Positions 9,361-17,899 of a DNA stretch of 64,000 nucleotides are shown piece by piece. The stretch spans positions 196,531 through 260,530 of the forward strand of contig PBWH01000023.1 of the NCBI GenBank assembly GCA_002727195.1, written 5' to 3'. The DNA is from Gemmatimonadota bacterium (GTDB lineage: Bacteria; Latescibacterota; UBA2968). A model generated the notes under the pieces. It ran no database searches. It saw only the letters and a program-made list of their open reading frames with translations, and was not told the origin of the DNA. How positions within the stretch are numbered: position 1 is the stretch's first letter; the number at the start of each line of letters is the position of its first letter. The position numbers were made by a program, and so were the translations under genes.

Positions 9361-9527
9361 TAAAGGAGAGAGGCGACAAGCCCCCCACCGCCAGCCTGAG
9401 CTTGCGTGAAGCCAAAAGATACCGCATTTAGGGGGCGGGAAAACCCCTTCTACTGGTCCTGGAGCGATAATCTGGGGAATCAGGGCGCAATCCTGTCAGG
9501 TATCCCCGACGCATCGGAGGAGATCAC
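9361..9527. other. Intergenic leader before the first enolase-superfamily gene
   Basis: Holds a C-run/G-run pairing (9379-9435). A second structured piece at 9474-9513 (GGGGAATCAGGGCGCAATCC...) weakly resembles the core of a cobalamin riboswitch. GGAGGAG precedes the GTG start. No gene was found here. Confidence 0.35.
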
Positions 9528-10622
9528 GTGAAGATTAGCGAAGTCATCCACTACAGCCTTTCCTATCCGGTTAAGAAACCCTATGCGAACTCGCGTACGT
9601 ACAATCGATCGCGCAGGATCACGATGGTCGAGGTGAAGACCGACTCGGGTCTGGTTGGATGGGGCGAATCGAGCGGCACGGTTTCAGACGCTGATATCGA
9701 ACAGTTCGTGATCGGGAAGAGCCCGTTCGACTACGAGACGATCTACGACAACCTCGGTCGAGGCGGGGCAAACTGTCGCGCGGCGTGCGGAGTCGAAATC
9801 GCGCTCTGGGATCTGATTGGGAAAGCGCTGGATCAGCCCGTGTGGCAGCTGCTTGGCGGAAAGCATCGGGACCGGGTGCTGGCCTATGCCAGCGGATTGT
9901 TCAAACCCGAGGGCGAGGATCACGCGAAAGGCCTATCCGAGGAGGCGACACGCTATCGCGACATGGGCTTCCAGGCGGTGAAGATGAAGATGGGATTCGG
10001 GCCGGATATCGATGAGGAGATCGTGTCGGCCGTGCGAGCGTCGATCGGAGACGATGTCGAGCTGGCGGTGGACGCAAACTGCGCATACGACCCGGCACGT
10101 GCGATCGAGAGCGGCCGCCGTATGATGGCGTACGACCTTCTGTGGTATGAAGAACCGATCGTTCCGACGGACGTGGACGGGTATGCGATGATCAAGCAGG
10201 CATTACCAACGTGCCGGCTGGCCGGGGCAGAGGGACTGGCCAGCAGCCGGGCCTTTCGGGAGGTGATCCAGTCCCGTGCCATGGACGTCATCCAGCCGGA
10301 TATCAGCATTGCCGGTGGGTTTACGGAGATGAAACGGGTCGCTGCGATGGCGCAGGCCGATCACGTCCGTGTCATTCCCCATATGTGGGGCGGATGTGTC
10401 AGACTTGCCGCGACGCTGCACTATCAGGCCACCATGCAGCCGGACTACCCCGCGCCGCTGAATCCGTTCCCGTGTTACTGCGAGTATGACATGACGGAAA
10501 ACGGGCTGCGGACGGAGCTAGGGACACGTTACCCGATGGAGGATGGTTGGGTGGCGATCCCGGATGGGCCAGGATTGGGCGTGGAGATCAACCGAGAGAA
10601 GCTGGAAGAATACACGCGGTAG
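9528..10622 (+). CDS. Mandelate racemase/muconate lactonizing enzyme family protein
   Basis: Enolase-superfamily enzyme of 364 residues. The start is GTG, placed by the GGAGGAG stretch seven bases upstream and by the family start MKISEVIHYSLSYP. The capping domain ends at AALWD-like CGVEIALWDLIGK. The barrel shows the Lys pair VKMKMG, metal ligands in DANCAY, WYEEPI and AGAEG, and a His in IPHMWGG. Such enzymes abstract the proton next to a carboxylate, mostly in sugar-acid dehydration or racemisation. The substrate is unknown. Confidence 0.9.
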   Translation: MKISEVIHYSLSYPVKKPYANSRTYNRSRRITMVEVKTDSGLVGWGESSGTVSDADIEQFVIGKSPFDYETIYDNLGRGGANCRAACGVEIALWDLIGKALDQPVWQLLGGKHRDRVLAYASGLFKPEGEDHAKGLSEEATRYRDMGFQAVKMKMGFGPDIDEEIVSAVRASIGDDVELAVDANCAYDPARAIESGRRMMAYDLLWYEEPIVPTDVDGYAMIKQALPTCRLAGAEGLASSRAFREVIQSRAMDVIQPDISIAGGFTEMKRVAAMAQADHVRVIPHMWGGCVRLAATLHYQATMQPDYPAPLNPFPCYCEYDMTENGLRTELGTRYPMEDGWVAIPDGPGLGVEINREKLEEYTR

Positions 10623-10754
10623 GTCAGACGCTTTGTTTCTGTTTGAAGCTGTCGAGCTCCTGGACGCGGTCCAGCTCGGCTCTCACGTTCTTTGCCGCTT
10701 CGATCAGGACGGGAGACGGATCATCCAGAAGTTCCTGAGCCAACACGGCATCGG

Positions 10755-12338
10755 GTGCTGATTTCGATCTGGATGCTCGCTCTCTTCCTGCTGACGCAGA
10801 AGGATCCCGTGTCCGCTCAAACGAACGATCAGATCGTAAGCATCGGGAAAGATGGCCGCTTGATCTACGCGGCTGACGATCAGGGCAATCAGATCCCCGA
10901 CTTCTCCAATTGTGGATACATGGGAGGCGGCGTCGAGCTCCCGGATGTGAATGTCGTCGAGATTCTGTTCCCGGAGGAGATTGGCGACGATACCCACCGG
11001 ATCCAGGCCGCGATCAACCACGTGGCGGTGCTGCCCGAGGACGAGGATGGATTCCGAGGGGCCCTTCTCCTTAAGCACGGCATCTACCGGATGGCCCGGT
11101 CAATCCATATTCGGGCGAGCGGGATCGTCCTCAAGGGAGAGGGGCAGGGCGAGGACGGAACGACGCTGATCGCGACCGGCACCGGGAAACGGACACTCAT
11201 CGAGATCGGAAACCCCACCGTCAGGAGGCAGGGCGAGGGGTTCCGCGAAGAGAGTGGGGGGACGGTTGGTCTCGAGGTCCTGGAGGACACGCGCACGTCG
11301 ATCACCGACGAATATGTACCGGTGGGGTCACGCACGTTCCGTGTTGCTTCGACGAGCGGTTTCGCGGTGGGTGACGAGGTGATCGTCCATCGTCCCAGTG
11401 CGACGGATTGGATCCACGCGATCGGGATGGACCGAATCGAGGCGAAGGAGAATACCCGTCAGTGGGAGCCGGGCACCTACGATATGCGATTTCGGAGAGA
11501 GGTGGTCGCGATCGATGGGGATACCCTCACGATCGACGCACCACTGGTCCAGGCAATCGAAAAGCATTATGGGGGCGGCACGGTGTATCGATACGGGGAC
11601 CACGTACGGATCGAACGGGTAGCTGTCGAGAATCTTAGAGCGATCAGCGAGTTCGACGAGTCGATCCCGGATCCTCGTCGGGAAGGGGAATACGCGGACG
11701 AGGACCACGCCTGGACGCTGATCGCAGTGAATAACGCGCGTGACGGATGGGTCCGAAACGTAACTTCCATACACTTCGGTTACAGCTGTGTGTATCTTCA
11801 GAGGGGCGCGCACCGGTTTACGGTGCAGGACAGTGAGTGTCTGGACCCGGTTTCGGAGGTCAAGGGCAGCCGTCGTTACTCGTTCGCGATCGAGGGACAA
11901 ATGAACCTCGTTCAGCGATGTAGGACAAGGAGGGGACGGCACGACTACGTGATGCACGCCAGGGCCCCGGGCCCAAATGCTTTTGTGGATTGCGTTGCGG
12001 AGCAGGCCTTCAGTGATACGGGTCCCCATCACCGCTGGGCCGTCGGCACGCTGTATGACAACGTCCGCGTCGAAGGAAACGCGATCAACGTGCAGGATCG
12101 TCAGGCGTCAGGCACCGGTCACGGATGGGCAGGTGCCCTGATGGTGCTGTGGAACTGCACGGCCGAGTCCTTCGTCGTCCAGAAACCGCCGACGTCACAG
12201 AATTACGCGATCGGATGTATCGGCGAGAAGCGGGACGGCTGGCACATGCGAAAAGACGGGCATTGGGCATCGCACGGAGAACACGTGGAGCCTAGGAGTC
12301 TGTATGAGGCCCAGTTGAAGGCGCGCCTGGAAAAGTGA
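10755..12338 (+). CDS. Secreted right-handed beta-helix (pectate-lyase-superfamily) protein
   Basis: Exported protein of about 527 residues. A GTG at 10755 begins a signal peptide (LISIWMLALFLLTQKDPVSA) with likely cleavage before QTNDQ; an ATG at 10773 is an alternative. The mature part opens with DFSNCGYMGGGVELPD and then HRIQAAINHVA, the usual opening of pectate-lyase-3-type beta helices. Repeated coil-like stretches such as GIVLKGEGQGEDGTTLI follow. Probable role: binding or cleaving acidic polysaccharide outside the cell. No catalytic residues can be assigned. Confidence 0.75.
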   Translation: MLISIWMLALFLLTQKDPVSAQTNDQIVSIGKDGRLIYAADDQGNQIPDFSNCGYMGGGVELPDVNVVEILFPEEIGDDTHRIQAAINHVAVLPEDEDGFRGALLLKHGIYRMARSIHIRASGIVLKGEGQGEDGTTLIATGTGKRTLIEIGNPTVRRQGEGFREESGGTVGLEVLEDTRTSITDEYVPVGSRTFRVASTSGFAVGDEVIVHRPSATDWIHAIGMDRIEAKENTRQWEPGTYDMRFRREVVAIDGDTLTIDAPLVQAIEKHYGGGTVYRYGDHVRIERVAVENLRAISEFDESIPDPRREGEYADEDHAWTLIAVNNARDGWVRNVTSIHFGYSCVYLQRGAHRFTVQDSECLDPVSEVKGSRRYSFAIEGQMNLVQRCRTRRGRHDYVMHARAPGPNAFVDCVAEQAFSDTGPHHRWAVGTLYDNVRVEGNAINVQDRQASGTGHGWAGALMVLWNCTAESFVVQKPPTSQNYAIGCIGEKRDGWHMRKDGHWASHGEHVEPRSLYEAQLKARLEK

Positions 12339-12500
12339 AAAATGCAAATTGGAAAATGTAAAATGGGGTCGCCTCCCGTCGTGGGAGCGGCCTCCGGCGG
12401 CGAGGTTCTTGTAAACGCTAGTCACCAGTCTTACAGCAGTGCAGACCTCAGGTTTCGTGAACTCTGGCTTGATCCCTAGCCTCTCTCTGAACTCTAGCAG
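12336..12500. repeat. Intergenic low-complexity repeats
   Basis: Starts at the stop codon of the beta-helix gene with AAAATGCAAATTGGAAAATG-like units and ends with alternating CCTAGCCTCT / GAACTCTAGC units. Both have the same microsatellite-like character as repeats in other gaps. No gene was found. Confidence 0.5.
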
Positions 12501-12506
12501 CTAACC

Positions 12507-13325
12507 ATGCCAAGACTATCCATCTCCAGTTGGAGCCTTCATCGGCTGCTCGGGAAAGCCTGGTACGATCCTGACGGCAATGGCGGATACACCAACCGAA
12601 GCGACGAAACGCCTCAGATCGAACTGCTCGATGTACCTGGGCAGGCCGCGGCACACGGGATCGGAACACTTGAACTGTGTCATTTCCATTTCCCTTCGAC
12701 CGATGACGCCTACCTCGAGCGATTGAAGCAGGCCATCCGCGATGCCGGTGTAGAGCTTTTCAGCATCCTGATCGACACGGGCGATATTACTGCTGACGAC
12801 GAAGCGACGCGGACAGCTGACACCGAGACGGTCCGCTTCTGGGTCGACATCGCGGCGAAAATGGGGGCGGGGCACGTCCGGATCATCGCGGGCGATGCTG
12901 AAGCTGACGAGAACGCGATCGCGCAGTCAGTGGATGGGCTGAGATCCCTGGCTTCGTATGCGAAGGACCGCGGTGTGATCGCACTGACCGAGAATTTTCG
13001 CCGGTTGGCGGCTCGACCCGAAACGTGTGTCGCAATTCTGGAAGGTTGTGAAGGCGAGGTCGGACTGTGTGCGGATTTCGGTAACTTTCCACAGGATACC
13101 CGGTCGACCGATCTGGCGGCGGTTCTGCTGCACGCGAACTCGATCCACGCCAAGGCCGACTATGCTGATGGCGAAATGGATCGGGTCGCTTATCAAGCGA
13201 ATGTGAAGCTGGCGGTCGATGCCGGCTTTGACGGACCGATGTCTTTGATCTACCAGGATGGTGACGACGTCTGGGAAAGCCTGGACGAGATGCGAGATGT
13301 GACGCTCGAGGTGATCGGATCGTGA
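12507..13325 (+). CDS. Sugar phosphate isomerase/epimerase family TIM-barrel protein
   Basis: Xylose-isomerase-like TIM barrel of 272 residues, beginning MPRLSISSWSLHRLLG. The metal-ligand pattern is Glu in HGIGTLELCHFHF, Glu in IALTENF, Asp in LCADFGNF, His in NSIHAKADY and a late MSLIYQD where a Glu is usual. Likely acts on a ketose or inositol-type sugar, as commonly found beside Gfo/Idh and dehydratase genes. Ends 18 bases before purF. Confidence 0.82.
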   Translation: MPRLSISSWSLHRLLGKAWYDPDGNGGYTNRSDETPQIELLDVPGQAAAHGIGTLELCHFHFPSTDDAYLERLKQAIRDAGVELFSILIDTGDITADDEATRTADTETVRFWVDIAAKMGAGHVRIIAGDAEADENAIAQSVDGLRSLASYAKDRGVIALTENFRRLAARPETCVAILEGCEGEVGLCADFGNFPQDTRSTDLAAVLLHANSIHAKADYADGEMDRVAYQANVKLAVDAGFDGPMSLIYQDGDDVWESLDEMRDVTLEVIGS

Positions 13326-13343
13326 GAGCCAGGAACAGGAGAG

Positions 13344-14915
13344 GTGCTGTTGCCCGATAAACCAAAACACGAATGTGGTCTGGCGGCGATGTGCTGGCTG
13401 GACGAGCCATACAACGGGAACGGACAGGCAGTCAAGAAGATCGACAACGTGGCCGGACCGATGACGTCGATGCTGCTCGACCTGCAGAACCGTGGTCAAC
13501 TGGCCGCAGGGTTCACGAGCTACGATCTGGACCGCACCCTCATTCTGAAGACCTATAAAGATGTCGGTACCGTGTCGGAGGCGATGCGAGTCTCGCACAC
13601 GGGGAAGCACGAATCGATCCTGAACGAGTACGCGGGGCGGGCAGCGATCGGGCATACGCGCTACGCCACGAGTGGCGAAGAGGATGACGAGCAATACGCA
13701 CAGCCCTTCGAGAGGCAGCACGGCCGGCTGGCGAAATGGTTCGCCTTCGCCTTCAACGGAAACATCGCCAACTACTCGCAGCTGAGAGAGCGATTGCTGT
13801 CGAAGCGGGGCTATCACTTCACGCTGAATACCGATACCGAGATCATCATGCACACGCTCGCATACCGTTTGCGCGGTGAGGGACGACCGGACCTGGTTAA
13901 GGTGATGGCAGGTCTGAATCGCGATTTCGACGGTGCGTTCAACATCGCGTTCATGGATGCGATGGGCCGGATGTTCGTGTCCCGCGATCCTGTCGGATTC
14001 CGGCCGATGGCGTGGGCGGTTAAGGGACGGTTGTTTGCCGCCGCGAATGAGTCGGTGGCGTTGCGGAACCTCGGGTTCCAAGAGATCGACCACCTCGAAC
14101 CCGGTCAGATGGCAATCGTCGAGGATGGCAAGCTGCGGATCGAGCGTTTCGCGAAGAGTGAGAAAAAGGCGCGTTGCTTCTTCGAGTGGGTCTACTTCTC
14201 GAACGTTGCCAGCGAGATCGATTACAGAGGGATCTACCACGCGCGAGCGCGGTCGGGTCGTATCCTGGCGGAGATGGAGGATCAGGAGGTCGACGATACC
14301 TGTATTGTCGTCCCTGTGCCGGATACGGCGAAGGCCGCGGCCGATGCCTACGCGTTCAACATGGGCATGCCGTGTATGGAAGGCGTGATCCGAAACCGCT
14401 ACGTCGGGCGTACATTCATCCAGCCCGTCAGCACGCGCGAGAAGAGCGCGAAGAGCAAGTATACGACGGTACGATCACTGCTCAATGGCCAGCGCGTGTT
14501 CTTAATTGAGGACTCGATCGTGCGATCGACGACGCTGAAAACGCTGGTGAAGCAGGTGTACGAGGAAGGGGCGGAAGAGGTCCACGTACGGGTCGCGTGT
14601 CCGCCGATCGTGGGCCCGTGCTTCTATGGGATCGACATGTCGACGCTCGACGAACTGCACGCATCCAAGTTCACGTCGCAGAGATACAAGGGCGATCCCA
14701 CGCCCGAGATGCTGAAAAAGATGGCGCGATCTCTCAGCGTTGACAGCATCAAGTATCTGCCGGTGTCCGCCCTTGGCCCGGCAATCGATGTGGATAAGGA
14801 TTCGCTCTGCTACGGATGCGTGACCAGCAAGTATCCGACCCCGTGGGGCAACCGGTTGATTCGCCGAGCTAGAAAGAACCAGGAGGAAGGTGTCAAAGGT
14901 AGAACCTACGCGTAG
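13344..14915 (+). CDS. purF: Amidophosphoribosyltransferase (glutamine PRPP amidotransferase)
   Basis: First committed step of purine synthesis. A short leader (about nine residues) precedes the catalytic Cys in HECGLAAM; the leader is presumably removed. The glutaminase half has IGHTRYATSG and FNGNIANY. The C-terminal half carries the PRPP loop VFLIEDSIVRSTTLKTLV. C-terminal CYGCVTSKYPT and an internal ARCFFEW resemble the iron-sulfur ligands of the Bacillus-type enzyme. The start is GTG at 13344 or, better spaced from AGGAGAGG, TTG at 13350. Confidence 0.95.
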   Translation: MLLPDKPKHECGLAAMCWLDEPYNGNGQAVKKIDNVAGPMTSMLLDLQNRGQLAAGFTSYDLDRTLILKTYKDVGTVSEAMRVSHTGKHESILNEYAGRAAIGHTRYATSGEEDDEQYAQPFERQHGRLAKWFAFAFNGNIANYSQLRERLLSKRGYHFTLNTDTEIIMHTLAYRLRGEGRPDLVKVMAGLNRDFDGAFNIAFMDAMGRMFVSRDPVGFRPMAWAVKGRLFAAANESVALRNLGFQEIDHLEPGQMAIVEDGKLRIERFAKSEKKARCFFEWVYFSNVASEIDYRGIYHARARSGRILAEMEDQEVDDTCIVVPVPDTAKAAADAYAFNMGMPCMEGVIRNRYVGRTFIQPVSTREKSAKSKYTTVRSLLNGQRVFLIEDSIVRSTTLKTLVKQVYEEGAEEVHVRVACPPIVGPCFYGIDMSTLDELHASKFTSQRYKGDPTPEMLKKMARSLSVDSIKYLPVSALGPAIDVDKDSLCYGCVTSKYPTPWGNRLIRRARKNQEEGVKGRTYA

Positions 14916-14960
14916 CGCGGGAGCCGTCTCTCGGTGGCCAGATCTGTCGTGTCGGCCGAC

Positions 14961-15230
14961 TTACTGCTTCAGAAACGCCTCACATCGCTGTAAACAATCC
15001 CGCGCATCTCCCTCGTACAGGAATATCCTCCCGTTTCTCGTGACCGACTCATCCGGCGCGAGCGCACCGATCCGCAAACTCAGATGCATGCACGTCCACG
15101 GGTTTTGTCCCTGCGCGGACAGGAACTCGTCCCATACGAAGCCCGCCTCGTGTGCCCCGTCATCCGCCTCCCGAATGATGGCGCCGATCTCAGAATTGGC
15201 TGGATCCGTCGGCCACTTCTCCGAGAACAC
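14961..15230 (-). CDS. Uncharacterised short ORF, probably a truncated gene
   Basis: From a GTG at 15230 it encodes 89 residues (MFSEKWPTDPANSEIGAI...). The same frame stays open and protein-like a further 44 codons upstream (to a stop at 15363), containing REIHFNDRYRGQIDDGADEG, yet no ATG, GTG or TTG occurs there. This suggests the C-terminal remnant of a larger protein, or a recently lost start. I do not recognise the family. Confidence 0.4.
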   Translation of the reverse strand: MFSEKWPTDPANSEIGAIIREADDGAHEAGFVWDEFLSAQGQNPWTCMHLSLRIGALAPDESVTRNGRIFLYEGDARDCLQRCEAFLKQ

Positions 15231-15384
15231 ATACTCACCACCTTCATCCGCCCCATCATCGATCTGCCCACGATAGCGATCGTTGAAGTGTATCTCCCGC
15301 GCTGTTTCAACAGCGACAGCCCATTCTTCCCGACGAAGTAGGTCCGCCTTTTGACTTCGGCTTTAGCCGGGGCCGTTCTGTTTG

Positions 15385-17364
15385 CTACCAGTGATGGACC
15401 GAGTGCCCCTCACCGGGGAACCAAATTACGTCGACCGTCGCAGATATGGCGACGCCGATGACGAAGCCGGCGAGGATGCCCAGGAAAAACGGTTGCCCTT
15501 TCCGATACAGCGCGATCCCTCCAATCCGGAAGATGAGCGATTTGGCGATCCAGACGATGAAGATGGTGAAGATCGTTCCGCGTACGGCGAAGGTTTCCAT
15601 GATCGCGAATCCGATCGGGTGGATAGGCCACCAGGGGAACTGGTAGCGAGCGAGGGTGAGCAAGGCCATGACGACCAGGCCGATCCCGTAGAACCCGAGG
15701 CGTTTCCAGTCAGGTGGGAGGTAGGTCTCCATCTGACGGACGTAGTAGTTGAAGATGTTGGGGTGGGTGCGGAACTCGAAGGCGCGGAAGTTGTAGGCCC
15801 CGTGCTCGTAGCCGAGATACAGCGTGAATGCGATCGACGTGACGGCCGCGGTGAGTCCGGCCACAACAAGCGCTCCCGCGAAAGGTTTCTTGCTTCCTCG
15901 TACGGCGGCGGCCAGCCACGAGATGTGCGCGGAACTGGCCATGGCGAGGCTCTTGGCGTCGGTGAAGTAGCCGAAGGAATTGGCGAAGGTGACCATGGTT
16001 GACGGGCGGATGGCCGCGGATCCGACGGTGAAAAGAGCAAAGGAGGGCGGCATGATCGATCCCCGAAGGTAGACCAAACCTGTTTCCGCGATGACGCGGG
16101 CGATCCCGACGTATAAGACGAACATACCGAACAGGAAGGGGAGGATAATGAGCAGCTGCATGCCCGACGCGTATAGCCAGCCTACGATGAAGCACAAGCC
16201 AGCCCCCAGACCGATCGCCGCCGTGCGATAAGTGAACAGTTCCTCGCTGTCGTCGATCCGGTCGACTTGTTTGCCCGTGACCGTGTGCCATACGGCCAGC
16301 AGATGCCGGCGTCCGATCCACAGTGACCAGAAGAGCATGAAGGTGAGCGCGCCGAAGGCCTGCCAGGCGTTGGCGGCGTGCGCGGACGACCACAACCCGG
16401 GAGCACCGATCGAGAACCCGAATCGGTTGAAGAGACCGACCTCGATACAGACGAGCAGGTAGAACACCCAGATCGAGAAGAGGACCTCGAGGCTCGTCCA
16501 GTAGGCGAACCCCATGATGAAGAAGTTGATCCCGATGTAGAAGTATCGATCTGGGATGTACCGGCTGACGTGCAGGTAGGTGACTCCTCCACCGGCTCGG
16601 GTGATCGGTATGGTGGGCAGGTCGGGGACGAAATAACCGATAGAGTTCCAAGAGATGATGAACACGGGAATGGCCAGCCCGATCCAGAAGGCACGATGCC
16701 TGACGAGCGGTGGCCAGATGCTGTCCTCGGACTCGCGTGACATTTCCAACGCGACCTGCACGGCAGGGAAGGGCAGGCGCTCTGTGACCGCCCACTGTCG
16801 ACGCAGGAGGACGGCGATACAGAGACAGGTCCCCGTGATCGCCGCTGCAAAGGCGAACCACCAGAATAACGGTGCGATCCAGACGTCCCACGGGATCGGT
16901 CGATCGTGCGGCATGCCCTCGAAGAACAACCGCATGGCACCGTCCACATCCTGGGGGAAAAGCCAACCCGGTAGGTGCGGATGCAGCATCTCCGCCCACC
17001 GGTTCTCGGGGGAGGCGAAGTAGTAAGGCGTTGCCATGTGGCCCATGATGAGTCCGGTGAAGTTCATCAACGGGAACAGCGCCCCGACCAGCCCCATCGA
17101 AAAGACGACGACCATTTCGAGCGCGCTGAGCGACCACGCGGGGCGTATCCGGCGTAGCCCGACGTTCACGCCAAGGGCGAGGAGGACAAACGGGATCATC
17201 AACGCCATGGCCATGTAGCTGAAGACCATCTGGTTGATGTGGATGACGTAGAGACCGTAGGTCGGCCACGTATTTACAGAGATGACCACCAGCGTGCCGA
17301 CCAGCACAGATCTGAGGGTGACTCGGTCCCGAACTGATGATGCCGGTTGATGGAGGCTCGCCAT
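15385..17364 (-). CDS. Large polytopic membrane protein, DUF6785/DUF6784 (OPT-like) type
   Basis: About 659 residues from the ATG at 17364 (MASLHQPASSVRDRV); the open frame extends to 17454 with no support. Many hydrophobic segments (roughly 12-15) alternate with soluble loops. Segments such as NTWPTYGLYVIHINQMVFSY and RVIAETGLVYLRG recall the oligopeptide-transporter-like DUF6785 proteins of uncultured marine bacteria; this is recognition by resemblance. Substrate unknown. The upstream gap (17365-17650) is strikingly AT-rich and holds the control region shared with the divergent CBM48 remnant. Confidence 0.7.
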   Translation of the reverse strand: MASLHQPASSVRDRVTLRSVLVGTLVVISVNTWPTYGLYVIHINQMVFSYMAMALMIPFVLLALGVNVGLRRIRPAWSLSALEMVVVFSMGLVGALFPLMNFTGLIMGHMATPYYFASPENRWAEMLHPHLPGWLFPQDVDGAMRLFFEGMPHDRPIPWDVWIAPLFWWFAFAAAITGTCLCIAVLLRRQWAVTERLPFPAVQVALEMSRESEDSIWPPLVRHRAFWIGLAIPVFIISWNSIGYFVPDLPTIPITRAGGGVTYLHVSRYIPDRYFYIGINFFIMGFAYWTSLEVLFSIWVFYLLVCIEVGLFNRFGFSIGAPGLWSSAHAANAWQAFGALTFMLFWSLWIGRRHLLAVWHTVTGKQVDRIDDSEELFTYRTAAIGLGAGLCFIVGWLYASGMQLLIILPFLFGMFVLYVGIARVIAETGLVYLRGSIMPPSFALFTVGSAAIRPSTMVTFANSFGYFTDAKSLAMASSAHISWLAAAVRGSKKPFAGALVVAGLTAAVTSIAFTLYLGYEHGAYNFRAFEFRTHPNIFNYYVRQMETYLPPDWKRLGFYGIGLVVMALLTLARYQFPWWPIHPIGFAIMETFAVRGTIFTIFIVWIAKSLIFRIGGIALYRKGQPFFLGILAGFVIGVAISATVDVIWFPGEGHSVHHW

Positions 17365-17524
17365 AACGACCAAGATAACAATTAGGTGCGCGAATTTCGA
17401 TCGAGAATCCACGTCGCGTTGGAACCGGCAGATACGTCTTCTTGCCTTCGGCATTCGAGTGGCTGGTGGCCTGCTTTGGGTAGGGTAAATGGCTGTAAAA
17501 ATGGCGATTATGCCTCATTTGTTA

Positions 17525-17558
17525 TAACGATAGATAATCTTTTGTCGTTAAAATTATC
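17525..17558. promoter_or_regulatory. Two interlocked inverted repeats in an AT-rich divergent intergenic region
   Basis: TAACGA (17525-17530) pairs with TCGTTA (17545-17550), and GATAAT (17533-17538) pairs with ATTATC (17553-17558). Both have 14-base spacers, and the pairs are nested in pseudoknot order. The position between divergent genes suggests regulator binding or RNA structure. Confidence 0.35.
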
Positions 17559-17650
17559 ACTAAAACTATTTTATATTGTATGCGAATTGATTATGTTATC
17601 GTGCTTATATCACCACAGTACCTAATAATTCCTCCGTCGGGATTGACATT

Positions 17651-17860
17651 ATGGCAGACAAGAAACGAGTGTATTTCACGCTGAGCGCGCCGGACGCCAA
17701 AGACGTTCAGGTTCTCGGTAGCTTCAGTGAGTGGGCCGGACGTTCCTGGAGCCGGAAACCTGCGAGTATCTCTACCAGGTCGACGGTCGGTGGACGAATG
17801 CACCGGACGCAGAAGTGATCGGGAATCCCTACGGGACGACGGCCTCTTTTGCGTCTGGCC
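17651..17860 (+). pseudogene. Broken CBM48 / isoamylase-N (AMPK glycogen-binding-like) domain gene
   Basis: Frame 1 from the ATG at 17651 reads MADKKRVYFTLSAPDAKDVQ then VLGSFSEW, the start of a CBM48-type glycogen-binding domain. It then leaves the family and stops at 17818. From about 17731 a second frame reads RTFLEPETCEYLYQVDGRW then TNAPDAEVIGNPYGTT, the second half of the same domain. Roughly 12-15 residues expected between the halves are missing. This is a deletion plus frameshift, or an assembly error. Confidence 0.7.
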
Positions 17861-17899
17861 TTTCTTGCCGGCGCTTCCCTCCCGATCTATCTTGCCCGT

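Noticed and set aside
12927..14240. Long minus-strand open frame (437 codons) across the sugar isomerase and purF genes
   Set aside because: It is the antisense of two well-supported genes; its composition (rich in Arg, His, Pro) is typical of a shadow frame and no domain is recognisable.
15710..17518. 602-codon minus-strand open frame overlapping the large membrane protein
   Set aside because: Same strand but different frame from a strongly hydrophobic, clearly coding frame; the translation lacks any domain and is Arg/His-rich.
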